Of a stretch of DNA of 47,151 bases, positions 1 to 9,074 are shown one piece after another. The translations under genes and the position numbers were made by a program. Position 1 is the first letter of the stretch. Each line of letters begins with the position of its first letter. A model generated the notes under the pieces. That model was not told the DNA's origin and did not search any database. It worked only from the letters and a program-made list of their open reading frames with translations. This stretch comes from Bacteroidota bacterium (lineage in GTDB: Bacteria; Bacteroidota; Ignavibacteria; UBA10030), in the NCBI GenBank assembly GCA_021813905.1, contig JAKAJH010000023.1, forward strand, positions 1 to 47,151, read 5' to 3'.

Positions 1-93
1 GCCGCCATCCGCATGCTGCCGGAAACGATGCGGGACCTGCAGCACCTGCAGCGGATAGTCGAGGAACTTCAGAAGAAATTGTCGGAGCGTTGA
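1..93 (+). CDS. lpxD: LpxD C-terminal end (UDP-3-O-acylglucosamine N-acyltransferase), partial
   Basis: The first 30 codons of the window are the end of a gene that begins upstream; the stop is TGA at 91-93. The residues form an amphipathic helix with a leucine/charged heptad pattern (MLPETMRDLQHLQ followed by IVEELQKKL), which resembles the C-terminal helix of LpxD that follows its left-handed beta-helix. LpxD adds the second 3-hydroxyacyl chain to UDP-glucosamine in lipid A synthesis. The assignment rests on this tail plus its position 12 bp upstream of lpxC/fabZ and lpxA, a common gene order in Bacteroidota. Another helical-tailed protein is possible because no catalytic part is visible. 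Confidence 0.65.
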   Translation, partial: AAIRMLPETMRDLQHLQRIVEELQKKLSER

Positions 94-105
94 GAAGGGA
101 AGAGC

Positions 106-1563
106 ATGCTCGTTCAACAGATGACGATCAAACGGCCGGTGTCGATGTCGGGGACCGGACTCCACACGGGCGTTTCCACGACGATGACGTTCAAGCCCGC
201 GCCGGAAAATTTCGGCATCCGCTTCCGCCGGATCGATCTCGACGGCCAGCCGGAGATCCCCGCGGACGTTGACCATGTCGTCGACATGCGGCGGAACACG
301 ACGCTCGGGCTCGGCGATGCGCGCGTGCACACCATCGAGCACGTACTCGCCGCCGTTGCGGGGCTGCAGATCGACAACATCATCATCGAGCTGGATAATG
401 CCGAGCCGCCGATCGCCGACGGCAGCGCCAAGCCGTTCGTCGACCTGCTGCTGGAAGCCGGCCTGGAGGACCAGGACGCGCCGAAGGATTATCTCATCAT
501 CGATCAGGTCGTCGATTATCAGAACGAAGAGCGCGGCGTGCAGATCGTCGCCCTGCCGACCGACGACTTCCGCATCACCGTCGTCATCGACTACAACAAT
601 CCCGCGCTCGGCACGCAGCACACGGGGCTGTTCAATCTCGAAGAAGAGTTCATCAAGGACTTCGCCTCGGCGCGGACCTTCTGCTTTCTCCACGAGGTGG
701 AGGAATTGCATGACGCCGGCCTGATCAAGGGCGGCAATCTCGACAACGCCATCGTCATCGTGGACCGGGAGCTGCCCCAGCAGGATCTGGGGAAACTCAC
801 GCAGAAGCTCGGCATCGTCCATTCCGTCATTGTCGGTCAGACCGGCGTGCTCAACGACAATCCGCTGCACTACCGCAACGAGCCCGCGCGGCACAAGCTG
901 CTCGACATGATCGGCGACCTGGCGCTGATCGGCGCACCCATCAAAGCGCAGATCCTCGCGGCCCGGCCCGGCCACGCGGCGAATGTGGAGTTCGCTCGCA
1001 AGGTGCGGAAACTGTATCAGCAGAAGAAGCTGATCAAGAAGTACCAGCACGGCAAGAAGGAAGGCGTGGTGTTCGATATCAACGCCATCCAGCGCATCCT
1101 GCCGCACCGCTACCCGTTCCTCCTCATCGACAAGATCACCGAGTTTCAGATGGACGAGCGGGTGGTGGCCGTCAAGAACGTGACGCTCAACGAACCGTTC
1201 TTTCAGGGACACTTCCCGGGTCAGCCGGTGATGCCGGGCGTGCTCGTGGTGGAAGCCATGGCGCAGGCCGGCGGCGTGCTGCTGCTGAACGGATTGGAGA
1301 ATCCCGGCAACAAGCTGGTCTTCTTCATGTCGATGAACAATGTGAAGTTCCGCAAGCCCGTCGTCCCGGGCGATCAGCTCGTCCTGGAAGTTCGCATGAT
1401 GAGCCGCCGCGCCAAGGTCATTCAGATCCGCAGCGAGGCGTTCGTCGACGGGGCGCTCGTAGCGGAAGGCGAATTCACCGCGGCGATCGTGGACCGCGAA
1501 GACGGAAGGGCGCGCGCCGCAGAACGCGCGTCCGGGACTCCGGTCGCCAAATCCAAAGACTGA
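106..1563 (+). CDS. lpxC/fabZ: LpxC-FabZ fusion: UDP-3-O-acyl-GlcNAc deacetylase / 3-hydroxyacyl-ACP dehydratase
   Basis: The 485-residue protein joins two enzymes. Residues 6 to about 305 are LpxC, the zinc deacetylase that commits UDP-GlcNAc to lipid A; the TIEH79 zinc motif, a RHKLLDMIGD zinc segment and the GHAANVEF catalytic-His segment are visible. Residues about 323-470 are FabZ, the hot-dog dehydratase of fatty acid elongation, with LPHRYPFLLID, catalytic His369 in QGHFPGQPVMPG and Glu383 in VVEAMAQ. The last 15 residues are a charged tail. The fusion is known from the Bacteroidetes/Chlorobi group and balances lipid A and fatty acid flux. The ATG at 106 has a GAGAAGGGA ribosome site; an ATG at 121 also fits the family N-terminus. 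It sits between lpxD and lpxA in one operon. Confidence 0.96.
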   Translation: MLVQQMTIKRPVSMSGTGLHTGVSTTMTFKPAPENFGIRFRRIDLDGQPEIPADVDHVVDMRRNTTLGLGDARVHTIEHVLAAVAGLQIDNIIIELDNAEPPIADGSAKPFVDLLLEAGLEDQDAPKDYLIIDQVVDYQNEERGVQIVALPTDDFRITVVIDYNNPALGTQHTGLFNLEEEFIKDFASARTFCFLHEVEELHDAGLIKGGNLDNAIVIVDRELPQQDLGKLTQKLGIVHSVIVGQTGVLNDNPLHYRNEPARHKLLDMIGDLALIGAPIKAQILAARPGHAANVEFARKVRKLYQQKKLIKKYQHGKKEGVVFDINAIQRILPHRYPFLLIDKITEFQMDERVVAVKNVTLNEPFFQGHFPGQPVMPGVLVVEAMAQAGGVLLLNGLENPGNKLVFFMSMNNVKFRKPVVPGDQLVLEVRMMSRRAKVIQIRSEAFVDGALVAEGEFTAAIVDREDGRARAAERASGTPVAKSKD

Positions 1564-1574
1564 GTGCGTGCCCC

Positions 1575-2372
1575 ATGCCTGTGACGATCGATCCGAAAGC
1601 CGTTGTTCACCCCAACGCCCGGCTCGGCGCCGGCGTCACCGTCGGTCCGTTTGCGGTCATCGAAGATGAGACCGAGATCGGCGACGGCACCATCATCGGT
1701 GCACACGTGGTTGTGCACCGCTGGACCCGGCTTGGCACGGAATGCCGCGTTGCCCCCTTTGCGTCCATCGGCGGTGCACCGCAGGACCTGAAGTACAAAG
1801 GGGAGAAGACCACCCTCACTGTCGGCGACCGGTGCGACATCCGGGAATACGTCACGCTCAACCGCGGGACGCACGAGACCGGCGAGACGATCATCGGCAG
1901 CAACTGTATGTTCATGGCGAATACGCACGTCGCGCACGACTGCCGCGTGGGCAGCGACTGCATCCTCGCCAACAACGTCGCCCTCGGCGGACACGTGCAT
2001 CTCGGCCACTGGGTCATCATCGGCGGATCGACGCCGGTGCATCAGTTCTCGCTCGTCGGCGACCATGCGATGGTGGCCGGCGGCTATCGCGTTACCAAGG
2101 ACGTCCCGCCGTATATTCGTGCCGGACGGGAACCGCTCGCCTTCGAAGGACTGAATGCGATCGGTCTGCGCCGTCGCGGATTCAAGCCCGAGACGATCGG
2201 CATCATCGAGCGGGCCTACGAACTTCTTTATCAGTCTCATCTCAATGTGTCGCAGGCGGTGGAGCGCATCCGCGCCGAAATGCCGTCGACCCCCGAGGTT
2301 CAGAATATCATCGGCTTCATCACGTCGAGCAAGCGCGGCATCATCCCCGGGCATACGCATCGGAGCGCGTGA
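1575..2372 (+). CDS. lpxA: LpxA, acyl-ACP--UDP-N-acetylglucosamine O-acyltransferase
   Basis: This 265-residue cytosolic acyltransferase places the first 3-hydroxyacyl chain on UDP-GlcNAc, the opening step of lipid A synthesis. The N-terminal two thirds are hexapeptide repeats of a left-handed beta-helix (VHPNARLGAGVTVGPFAVI onward). His121 in THVAHDC matches the catalytic His of E. coli LpxA, and the IGG segments plus a helical C-terminal domain are as in the family, whose usual length is about 262. The gene starts 11 bp after lpxC/fabZ and its stop overlaps the GTG start of the next gene. With lpxD and lpxC it completes an lpxD-lpxC/fabZ-lpxA block. Confidence 0.97.
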   Translation: MPVTIDPKAVVHPNARLGAGVTVGPFAVIEDETEIGDGTIIGAHVVVHRWTRLGTECRVAPFASIGGAPQDLKYKGEKTTLTVGDRCDIREYVTLNRGTHETGETIIGSNCMFMANTHVAHDCRVGSDCILANNVALGGHVHLGHWVIIGGSTPVHQFSLVGDHAMVAGGYRVTKDVPPYIRAGREPLAFEGLNAIGLRRRGFKPETIGIIERAYELLYQSHLNVSQAVERIRAEMPSTPEVQNIIGFITSSKRGIIPGHTHRSA

Positions 2373-3163
2373 CGAGCACATCATCCCCAGAATGGCAGTT
2401 CGAGAACACCGGGCTTCGGTCCGGTGTTTTCAATATGGAGCATGACGTCGCTCTTGCGGAGCGACTTCTGAGCGGAAGCGGCGCTCCGACGGTGCGCCTG
2501 TACGGTTGGGCTCCGCCGGCCATCTCGCTGGGGTGGAATCAGTCGGCGGAGGAAGTGGATGAACCGTCGGCCGCCGCAGCCGGCATCGACATCGTCCGTC
2601 GCCCGACGGGCGGTCGCGCCATCCTGCACGCCGACGAGTTGACCTACAGCGTGATCATGCGCGTCACGGGCAGGCACGTGCTGGCGGTCTACGATGAGAT
2701 CAGCCGCGCGCTGGTCACCGGCCTGCAGCGGCTCGGCGCCGACGTGGCCATCGAAAAGTCGCAACCGCACTTTCCGTCCCTGTATCGCGAGGCGTCCGCG
2801 GTGGCCTGCTTCTCAAGCTCTGCACGGTACGAGATCAAGCACCACGGCCGCAAGCTGGTCGGCAGTGCGCAACGGCGATATGCCGCCGCGGATGGATCGG
2901 AAGTCGTGCTGCAGCATGGATCCATTCTTCTGGGGCCGGACCATCTGCGCATGGTGGAATTTCTGCGCTGCTCGGATGCGGTGCGGAATCGTCTGGCCGA
3001 AGATCTTCGGGCACGGACGACCAGTCTCTCGGAGATCCTCGGCCGTCCGGTCCCGTTCGCGGAAGCGGCCGACGCCGTCCGCACGGGCTTTGAAACGTCC
3101 TGGGACATCCGCTTCACCGGGGTCACGTCCACGCGTCTCTCATCCGCACAGGTGGTCGCATGA
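2369..3163 (+). CDS. lipM: LipM-like octanoyltransferase (lipoate-protein ligase A family)
   Basis: I start the gene at GTG 2369, which overlaps the lpxA stop (GTGA); the reading frame is open far upstream, but only inside lpxA. The 264-residue product has the biotin/lipoate ligase fold: RRPTGGRAILH at 77-87, Cys147 in the position of the LipM nucleophile, Lys162 in RKLVGSAQRR and LQHGSILL after it. The Cys plus absence of a long ATP-binding segment favour LipM (octanoyl-ACP to protein transferase feeding LipA) over LplA. It would lipoylate 2-oxoacid dehydrogenase E2 and GcvH. Its stop overlaps the panB ATG by 4 nt, so it is translationally coupled on both sides. Exact donor specificity cannot be told from sequence. 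Confidence 0.88.
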   Translation: MTSTSSPEWQFENTGLRSGVFNMEHDVALAERLLSGSGAPTVRLYGWAPPAISLGWNQSAEEVDEPSAAAAGIDIVRRPTGGRAILHADELTYSVIMRVTGRHVLAVYDEISRALVTGLQRLGADVAIEKSQPHFPSLYREASAVACFSSSARYEIKHHGRKLVGSAQRRYAAADGSEVVLQHGSILLGPDHLRMVEFLRCSDAVRNRLAEDLRARTTSLSEILGRPVPFAEAADAVRTGFETSWDIRFTGVTSTRLSSAQVVA

Positions 3164-3984
3164 AGATCTCCACAACAACATCAGGGCCGAAGCGGATCAC
3201 CACGAAGGTGATCGCGTCGATGAAGGACCGCCGACAGCCCATCGCCTGTCTGACGGCCTATGATTTCATCACTGCGCGGCTGCTCGACCAGGCGGGCATC
3301 GATCTGATCCTCGTCGGTGACTCTCTGGGAATGGTCTTCCAGGGACATGAAACGACGATCCCCGTCACGCTGGACGAGATCATTTACCACGCGAAGACCG
3401 TGGTCCGTGGCGTTGATCGGGCGATGGTCATTGTGGATATGCCGTTCATGTCGTACCAGGCGAACGACGAGGAAGGATTCCGCAACGCCGGCCGGATCAT
3501 GAAAGAGACCGGTGCCGGGGGCGTGAAGTTCGAAGGCGGCGAGCGCATCGCCCGTCTCGTCCGCAAGACGGCGGAGGCCGGCATCCCGGTCGTGGGGCAC
3601 CTCGGGCTGACGCCGCAATCCATCCATCAGTTCGGCGGGTATACACCGCGCGGCACTACGGCAGCGGAAGCACGGCAGCTGCTGAAGGATGCGAAAGCGC
3701 TCGAGCAGGCCGGAGCGTTCGCCGTTGTGCTCGAAAAGATACCGGCGACTCTGGCGGCGCGCGTCACGCGTTCGCTTTCGATCCCCACGATCGGCATCGG
3801 CGCGGGCGTACACTGCGACGGGCAGGTGATCGTCGTGGCGGACATGCTGGGCCTGTACGAAGAGTTCCAGCCGCGGTTCGTGCGCCGGTACGCTCAGCTC
3901 GCCGAGACGGTCCGCGCGAGTGTCGGCAACTATGTGAACGATGTCCGGAACCGGAAATTTCCGAATGAGAAAGAAAGCTACTGA
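3160..3984 (+). CDS. panB: PanB, ketopantoate hydroxymethyltransferase
   Basis: The enzyme transfers a hydroxymethyl group from 5,10-methylene-THF to 2-oxoisovalerate to make ketopantoate, the first committed step of pantothenate and CoA synthesis. The 274 residues carry the expected TIM-barrel signatures: LVGDSLGMVFQGHETTIPVT for metal and substrate binding, GGVKFEGG, IPVVGHLGLTPQS, and the late IGIGAGVHCDGQVIV segment. The length matches the family. The ATG at 3160 overlaps the lipM stop. panC lies in the same window at 38003 but in another transcription unit; panD and panE are not present here. Confidence 0.97.
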   Translation: MKISTTTSGPKRITTKVIASMKDRRQPIACLTAYDFITARLLDQAGIDLILVGDSLGMVFQGHETTIPVTLDEIIYHAKTVVRGVDRAMVIVDMPFMSYQANDEEGFRNAGRIMKETGAGGVKFEGGERIARLVRKTAEAGIPVVGHLGLTPQSIHQFGGYTPRGTTAAEARQLLKDAKALEQAGAFAVVLEKIPATLAARVTRSLSIPTIGIGAGVHCDGQVIVVADMLGLYEEFQPRFVRRYAQLAETVRASVGNYVNDVRNRKFPNEKESY

Positions 3985-4792
3985 CGCGGTGCCGCGACGG
4001 CGCGGAACAGCGGCGCCGAAACGGCCGCTCACCATCCTCGCCTGCAACGACGACGGGATCGACGCGCCGGGGTTGTACGCCCTGGTGCAGGAGCTGAAGA
4101 AGATCGGCGACGTCACGGTCGTGGCGCCCGACAAGCAGCAAAGCGCGGTGGGACACGCGATCACGATGCACTACCCGCTGCGTGTCAAAGAGTTCAGGAA
4201 GGGCGGCAAGTTCTTCGGTTACGCGGTGCAGGGAACGCCCGCCGATTGCGTCAAGCTCGCCGTGAAGGCGCTGCTGAAGCGTCGGCCGGATCTGGTCGTG
4301 TCCGGCGTGAATCACGGTGCGAACACGGCGATCAGCATCATCTATTCCGGTACCGTATCTGCCGCGACCGAAGGGACGATTCTGGGCATTCCGTCGATCG
4401 CGGTCTCGCTGACGACGTACGCGCCGGCCGATTTCCGCGTGGCCGCGCGGTTCGCCCGCCGGCTCTCCGAAGTCGTCATGAAGAAGTCGCTTCCGGGCGG
4501 CGTCCTTCTCAATGTGAATGTGCCGCACCTGCCCGAGAAGGAGATCCGCGGCGTGATCGTAACGCGGCAGGGCAAAGCCGTGTGGAACGACACATTCGAC
4601 CTGCGGCGCGATCCGAACAACCGCGAGTACTACTGGCTGACCGGCGGACTCGAAGAGATCGATCGCGAGCTGGAGTTTGACCAGGCGGCCGTGCGCAATC
4701 ACTATATCTCCGTCACTCCCATCCACTACGACCTGACCGACTATACGATGCGGGAGGCGATGAAGCGATGGGGGATCGAGAAGCTGAAATGA
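3965..4792 (+). CDS. surE: SurE, 5'/3'-nucleotidase
   Basis: SurE is a divalent-metal phosphatase acting on nucleoside monophosphates. The metal and active-site motifs are clear: NDDGIDAPGLYAL, VVAPDKQQSAVGHAIT, NHGANTA and YSGTVSAATEG. I chose ATG 3965 (275 aa, 20-nt overlap with panB); an upstream ATG at 3941 would add 8 residues and overlap panB by 44 nt. Either start leaves a basic extension of about 20 residues (KRPLTILACNDDG follows it) not usual in SurE, which normally begins directly at the first beta strand. It lies between panB and mutS on the same strand. Confidence 0.95.
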   Translation: MRKKATDAVPRRRGTAAPKRPLTILACNDDGIDAPGLYALVQELKKIGDVTVVAPDKQQSAVGHAITMHYPLRVKEFRKGGKFFGYAVQGTPADCVKLAVKALLKRRPDLVVSGVNHGANTAISIIYSGTVSAATEGTILGIPSIAVSLTTYAPADFRVAARFARRLSEVVMKKSLPGGVLLNVNVPHLPEKEIRGVIVTRQGKAVWNDTFDLRRDPNNREYYWLTGGLEEIDRELEFDQAAVRNHYISVTPIHYDLTDYTMREAMKRWGIEKLK

Positions 4793-4829
4793 CATTGCAG
4801 CGGACACACCCGCACGGGACCGGTGCCGG

Positions 4830-7442
4830 ATGTCGACGCCACTGATGCAGCAGTATCGGCAGGTGAAGGCGAAGCATCCGGACACAGTGCTTCTCTTTCG
4901 CATGGGGGACTTCTTCGAGACGTTCGAAGAGGACGCTGTGATCGCCTCACGGGTGCTGGGCATCGTGCTGACCCGCCGGGGAAACGGCGCCGCCGGTGAA
5001 GTGCCGCTGGCCGGATTTCCGCATCACGCCCTCGAAGCCTATCTTCCCAAACTCCTCCGTGCCGGTCACCGGGTCGCCATCTGCGAACAGCTCGAGGACC
5101 CGAAGCTCGCGAAGGGCATCGTCAAGCGCGATGTTATCGAAGTGGTCACTCCGGGCGTCTCCTTTTCCGACAAGGTCCTCGATCAGAAGCAGAACAATTT
5201 CCTCGCGTGCGTTGCTCTGCCGTCTCCGCTGGCCACTGGCGCCGATGTCGTCGGCTTCGCGTTCGTGGACGTTTCGACGGGCGAGTTCGGGGTCAGCGAG
5301 GTTCCGCTGCGCAATCTGGCCGAGCAGATCGTGACCCTGCAGGCGCGCGAGATCCTGGTGCAGAAGCGCGACGCCGATGCTGTGAAGAGCATTCTGAGCG
5401 ATCGCTTCCAGGGACTTGTGTCGCGTCTCGACGACTGGATCTTCAACGGAGACTACGCCTACGAGCTCCTGGTGAATCACTTCCGGACCCAGTCGCTGAA
5501 GGGATTCGGTATCGAGGGGATGACGGTGGGCCTGCTCGCGGCCGGGGCTGTCATGAATTACCTCAACGAGACCCAGAAGGCGAACCTGCCGCACATCCGC
5601 AAGATCACGCCGTTCGACATCGGCGAATTCATCGTCCTCGATGCGTCCACGAAGCGGAATCTGGAGATCACCGCGTCGATGGCGGGACAGTCCGACGGCA
5701 CGCTGTTCTCGGTGATCGACCACACGCTGACACCGATGGGGGGGCGAATGCTGAAGCAGTGGGTGAATCGTCCGCTCAAGACGCTGGAGCCGATCCGGAA
5801 GCGGCTCGACGCGGTGCGGGCGTTCGTCGGGTCGGCGCCGCTGCGCCAGAAGGTTCGCGAGGATCTTGCGCAGATCGGCGATCTCGAACGGCTCGTGGGC
5901 CGCATTGCGACCGGCCGCGCGAATCCGCGCGAAGTCGCGCAGATGCGCATCTTCCTCGAACGTATTCCCGCCGTGCGGGTTGATCTCGCACCTGCCACCG
6001 TGGAGCTGCTGCAGGATTCGGTTGCCGCGCTCGATCCGCTGGAGGACATCGTCCAGACCATCCGCCGCGCGCTCGAGGATGATCCGCCGCTCTCGCTGAC
6101 CGACGGCGGCGTGGTTCGTGCGGGATTCAGTGCCGAACTGGACGAGATCCGGACGCTGGCCCGCGGCGCAAAAGACTGGGTGGCACGGCTGCAGGTGAGC
6201 GAACGCGAGCGTACGGGTATTCCGTCGCTGAAGGTCGGCTACAACAATGTCTTCGGCTACTACATCGAGGTCACCAACACGCACAAGGAACGCGTGCCGG
6301 CCGACTACATCCGGAAGCAAACGCTGACCAACGCCGAGCGGTACATCACCCCGGAGCTGAAGGATTACGAGGACAAGATCCTTCACGCGGAGGAGCGGAT
6401 GCTGACGCTCGAGACGCAGCTCTTTGCCGATCTGCGCCAGTCGATCGCGGAACGGGCCGCGACGATCCAGCGCAATGCGGCGGTGCTCGCGGCGCTCGAC
6501 TGCCTGGCCTCGCTTGCCGACGTGGCGGTGGAGAACCGGTACGCCTGTCCGACCGTGGACGAGTCCAGCCGCATCGAGATCCGGCAGGGACGGCATCCCG
6601 TCATCGAGCGGTTGCTGCCGCCGGGCGAACACTACACGCCGAACGACGCCGTGCTCGACGTGGACAGCGATCAGATCCTCATTATCACCGGTCCGAACAT
6701 GAGCGGCAAGTCGAGCTATCTCCGGCAGGTGGGGCTGATCGTGCTGCTCGCGCAGGTGGGCAGCTTCGTTCCGGCGGAGAGCGCGACGATCGGCATCGTG
6801 GACCGGATCTATACGCGGGTTGGTGCGAGCGACAATATCGCGTCCGGTGAAAGTACCTTTCTCGTGGAGATGCACGAAGCGGCGAACATCGTCAACACCG
6901 CAACGCGGCGGAGCCTGATCCTGCTCGACGAGATCGGCCGTGGCACGAGCACGTTCGACGGCATCAGCATCGCCTGGGCGCTTACGGAATTCATCCACGA
7001 ACGGCTGGGGGCGAAAACGCTCTTTGCGACGCACTATCATGAGCTGAACGAGCTCGCGGATCTGTTTCCGCGCATCCGGAACCTGAAGGTGGACGTGCGC
7101 GAATACGGCGATAAGGTCATCTTTCTGCACAAGGTGACGCCGGGGTTCGCGGACCATTCGTACGGCATCCAGGTCGCGCAGATGGCCGGGCTCCCGGAGG
7201 AAGTCACCGATCGGGCCCGGACGATCCTGCGGAATCTGGAAGGCTCCGATCTGGTGGTGCACGGCGGCGATCGGCCGTCTGCCGCCGGCCGCGTCACGGG
7301 GCCGGATGTGCAGCTCACGATGTTTGAAATGAAGGATGACAAGCTGCGGAGCGAGCTGCGCGCGCTCGACGTGGAGCGCCTGACGCCGCTCGAAGCCCTG
7401 CAGAAGCTGGCGGAACTGAAACGTCGCGCCGAACGCGACTGA
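4830..7442 (+). CDS. mutS: MutS, DNA mismatch repair ATPase
   Basis: The 870-residue protein is a full-length MutS1. The mismatch-recognition Phe-X-Glu is F28-F29-E30 in GDFFETF. The connector, lever and clamp regions follow, and the ABC-type ATPase begins near residue 600 with Walker A GPNMSGKS at 621-628, then LLDEIGRGTSTFDG (Walker B and signature) and the TLFATHYHEL H-loop. The C-terminal helix ends the protein. It starts 37 bp after surE, which suggests co-transcription. MutL is not in the window. Confidence 0.98.
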   Translation: MSTPLMQQYRQVKAKHPDTVLLFRMGDFFETFEEDAVIASRVLGIVLTRRGNGAAGEVPLAGFPHHALEAYLPKLLRAGHRVAICEQLEDPKLAKGIVKRDVIEVVTPGVSFSDKVLDQKQNNFLACVALPSPLATGADVVGFAFVDVSTGEFGVSEVPLRNLAEQIVTLQAREILVQKRDADAVKSILSDRFQGLVSRLDDWIFNGDYAYELLVNHFRTQSLKGFGIEGMTVGLLAAGAVMNYLNETQKANLPHIRKITPFDIGEFIVLDASTKRNLEITASMAGQSDGTLFSVIDHTLTPMGGRMLKQWVNRPLKTLEPIRKRLDAVRAFVGSAPLRQKVREDLAQIGDLERLVGRIATGRANPREVAQMRIFLERIPAVRVDLAPATVELLQDSVAALDPLEDIVQTIRRALEDDPPLSLTDGGVVRAGFSAELDEIRTLARGAKDWVARLQVSERERTGIPSLKVGYNNVFGYYIEVTNTHKERVPADYIRKQTLTNAERYITPELKDYEDKILHAEERMLTLETQLFADLRQSIAERAATIQRNAAVLAALDCLASLADVAVENRYACPTVDESSRIEIRQGRHPVIERLLPPGEHYTPNDAVLDVDSDQILIITGPNMSGKSSYLRQVGLIVLLAQVGSFVPAESATIGIVDRIYTRVGASDNIASGESTFLVEMHEAANIVNTATRRSLILLDEIGRGTSTFDGISIAWALTEFIHERLGAKTLFATHYHELNELADLFPRIRNLKVDVREYGDKVIFLHKVTPGFADHSYGIQVAQMAGLPEEVTDRARTILRNLEGSDLVVHGGDRPSAAGRVTGPDVQLTMFEMKDDKLRSELRALDVERLTPLEALQKLAELKRRAERD

Positions 7443-7466
7443 CCCACGGCACAGGACCATCAACGC

Positions 7467-7967
7467 ATGACACGAACCGATATCATTCGACTCTTTGAAT
7501 TCGACCAATGGGCGACGCTGCGGACCATCGAAGCCGTGGCATCCCTTACCGAAGAACAGCGGCAGCAAGACCTCGGCGCGAGCTTCGGCGGTATTCACGC
7601 TACGCTGGTGCACATCCTCTCCGCCGACCGCGTGTGGCTTCTCCGCTGGCAATCGTCGGCGCCGGTACCGCTGAAAGCGGAAGACGTGCCGGGCGTGGAC
7701 GGGCTCAAGAAGCAATGGGATGCATACTTCCTGGCGATAGGCAATTTTCTCCGGTCCCTGACGGACGAGTCGCTCGCTGCGCCGTTCCCGTACACCGACT
7801 TTCACGGCAATGCCGTCCGTCTGCCGCTCGAACAGCAGATGCTGCACAAAGTCAACCACGCGACTTACCACCGCGGGCAGGTGACGTCCATGGTGCGTCA
7901 ACTGGGCGGCAAGCCGCTCGGTACGGATATGCTCCTGTTCTTCCGGCAGAAGGAGCAGCGTGGCTGA
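7467..7967 (+). CDS. DinB/YfiT-fold putative metal-dependent protein
   Basis: The 166 residues match the DinB four-helix-bundle superfamily. An N-terminal helix holds FEFDQWATLRTI, then a second helix has His44 and His49 followed by a Trp (HILSADRVW), and a late helix contains HKVNHATYHRGQV; the spaced histidines form the family's metal triad. Many members are thiol transferases or DNA-damage-induced proteins of unknown reaction, so no substrate is claimed. It follows mutS by 24 bp and overlaps the next gene by 8 nt. The link to mutS is positional only. Confidence 0.85.
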   Translation: MTRTDIIRLFEFDQWATLRTIEAVASLTEEQRQQDLGASFGGIHATLVHILSADRVWLLRWQSSAPVPLKAEDVPGVDGLKKQWDAYFLAIGNFLRSLTDESLAAPFPYTDFHGNAVRLPLEQQMLHKVNHATYHRGQVTSMVRQLGGKPLGTDMLLFFRQKEQRG

Positions 7968-8577
7968 GCGACCGGTCATCCTCCGCGGTCACGGAATGGC
8001 GCACATCCCCGAATTGCGGATCGATCCGATCGTCTTTACGAAGGCGTTCGAGTTGCACTGCTCCATGGGGAACTGCAACGGCCGGTGTTGCGCGGAGGGC
8101 GTGCTGGTGGATGTGTCCGAGAAAGAGAATATCCTGCGCCATGCGGACCTGATCCGGCGGTACCTGGAGCCCGGCATGGAGCACGATCCCGCAAAATGGT
8201 TCGACGGGATGCCGGAACCCGACCCGGACTTTCCGTCGGGTTGGTGCGAAGGAACGGCGGCCAAGGCGCGCGGCTGCGTGTTCCTGGACCGGCGCGGGCT
8301 CTGCACGCTCCAGAAGGCGGCTACGGCCGAGGGTATGCACAAGTTCGCCCTCAAGCCGTTCTACTGCGTCGCCTATCCGCTCACCGTCGACGGCGGTGTG
8401 CTGACGACCGAGGATCCCGACTTCACCAACCGTCCTCAGTGTTGCAGCACGTGTCCGGACGGGGCGCTTACCATCTTTGATGTCTGCGCCGAAGAGCTCA
8501 CCTTCATGCTCGGCGAACACGGTGCCTCGGCGCTGAGGCGGCTTCACGATACCGGAGCGTCGGCCCCGGCGGTGTAA
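7960..8577 (+). CDS. Cys-rich DUF3109-like protein (CxxC, metal-binding)
   Basis: The start is GTG 7960, with a strong AAGGAG at 7949-7954 lying inside the previous gene. The 205-residue protein has an N-terminal HCSMGNCNGRCC cluster, mid-protein cysteines (GWCEG, GCVFLD, GLCTLQ), then PFYCVAYPL and a PQCCSTC cluster. This spacing resembles DUF3109/YkgJ-like proteins thought to bind zinc or an Fe-S cluster; the function is unknown. No signal peptide is present, so it is probably cytosolic. I am fairly sure of the Cys-rich class and less sure of the exact family number. Confidence 0.75.
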   Translation: MAERPVILRGHGMAHIPELRIDPIVFTKAFELHCSMGNCNGRCCAEGVLVDVSEKENILRHADLIRRYLEPGMEHDPAKWFDGMPEPDPDFPSGWCEGTAAKARGCVFLDRRGLCTLQKAATAEGMHKFALKPFYCVAYPLTVDGGVLTTEDPDFTNRPQCCSTCPDGALTIFDVCAEELTFMLGEHGASALRRLHDTGASAPAV

Positions 8578-8639
8578 GCGCGCTCCGCGCCGGTCGCGTC
8601 GCCATTTGTTCAGGAAGGTGCCTCAGGGAAGGTCCTTCC

Positions 8640-9074
8640 GTGACGCATGCGGGATCCCGGGAGCGGTTCGCGGCATTTCTTCTCGACGCCATCCTCCTCT
8701 CCGTCGTTGAATTCATCCTCATTCTCTCCGGACTCGCGGCGCTCGGCAGCGGCGTGGCCGGCTCGGTCCTTTCGGAGGGGCCGGCGATCGTCGCGTATCT
8801 GCTTGCGATGGTGCTTTCGATTGTCGCCGGACGGATCTCCTCTGCGCTGCTCGAATCCTCCCCGCGGGGCGCCACGCTGGACAAGATAGCGCTGAACATT
8901 CGCGTCAACGATCTGAATGGCAGCCGCATTTCGTTCGGACGGACGACGGGACGATACTTCGCCAAAATGCTCTCGTCCCTCATCCTCATGGTTGGCTCCA
9001 TCATGGCGGGCTGCACGGACCGGAAGCGGGCGTTGCATGATATCAACGCCGGCTGTCTGGTCGTGAACGCGTGA
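8640..9074 (+). CDS. RDD-family membrane protein
   Basis: The start is GTG 8640 with GAAGG upstream. The 144 residues begin with the RDD signature region (RFAAFLLDAILLSVV), have two to three long hydrophobic segments in the first half, then GATLDKIALNIRVND and GRTTGRYFAKMLSSLILMVG, and end with RALHDINAGCLVV, the conserved C-terminal block of RDD proteins. The family is poorly characterised, and some members are linked to ion exchange. It is the last gene before a 291-bp gap with a promoter, so it probably ends the first transcription unit. Confidence 0.85.
   Translation: MTHAGSRERFAAFLLDAILLSVVEFILILSGLAALGSGVAGSVLSEGPAIVAYLLAMVLSIVAGRISSALLESSPRGATLDKIALNIRVNDLNGSRISFGRTTGRYFAKMLSSLILMVGSIMAGCTDRKRALHDINAGCLVVNA

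Noticed and set aside
1742-2368. Upstream part of the lipM frame overlapping lpxA
   Set aside because: It is lpxA read in another frame; the Arg/His-rich composition is an artefact of GC-rich DNA, and the GTG at 2369 gives the family length.
4947-7979. 1010-codon - strand frame opposite mutS
   Set aside because: Antisense shadow of a strongly conserved gene; no recognisable domain and biased composition.
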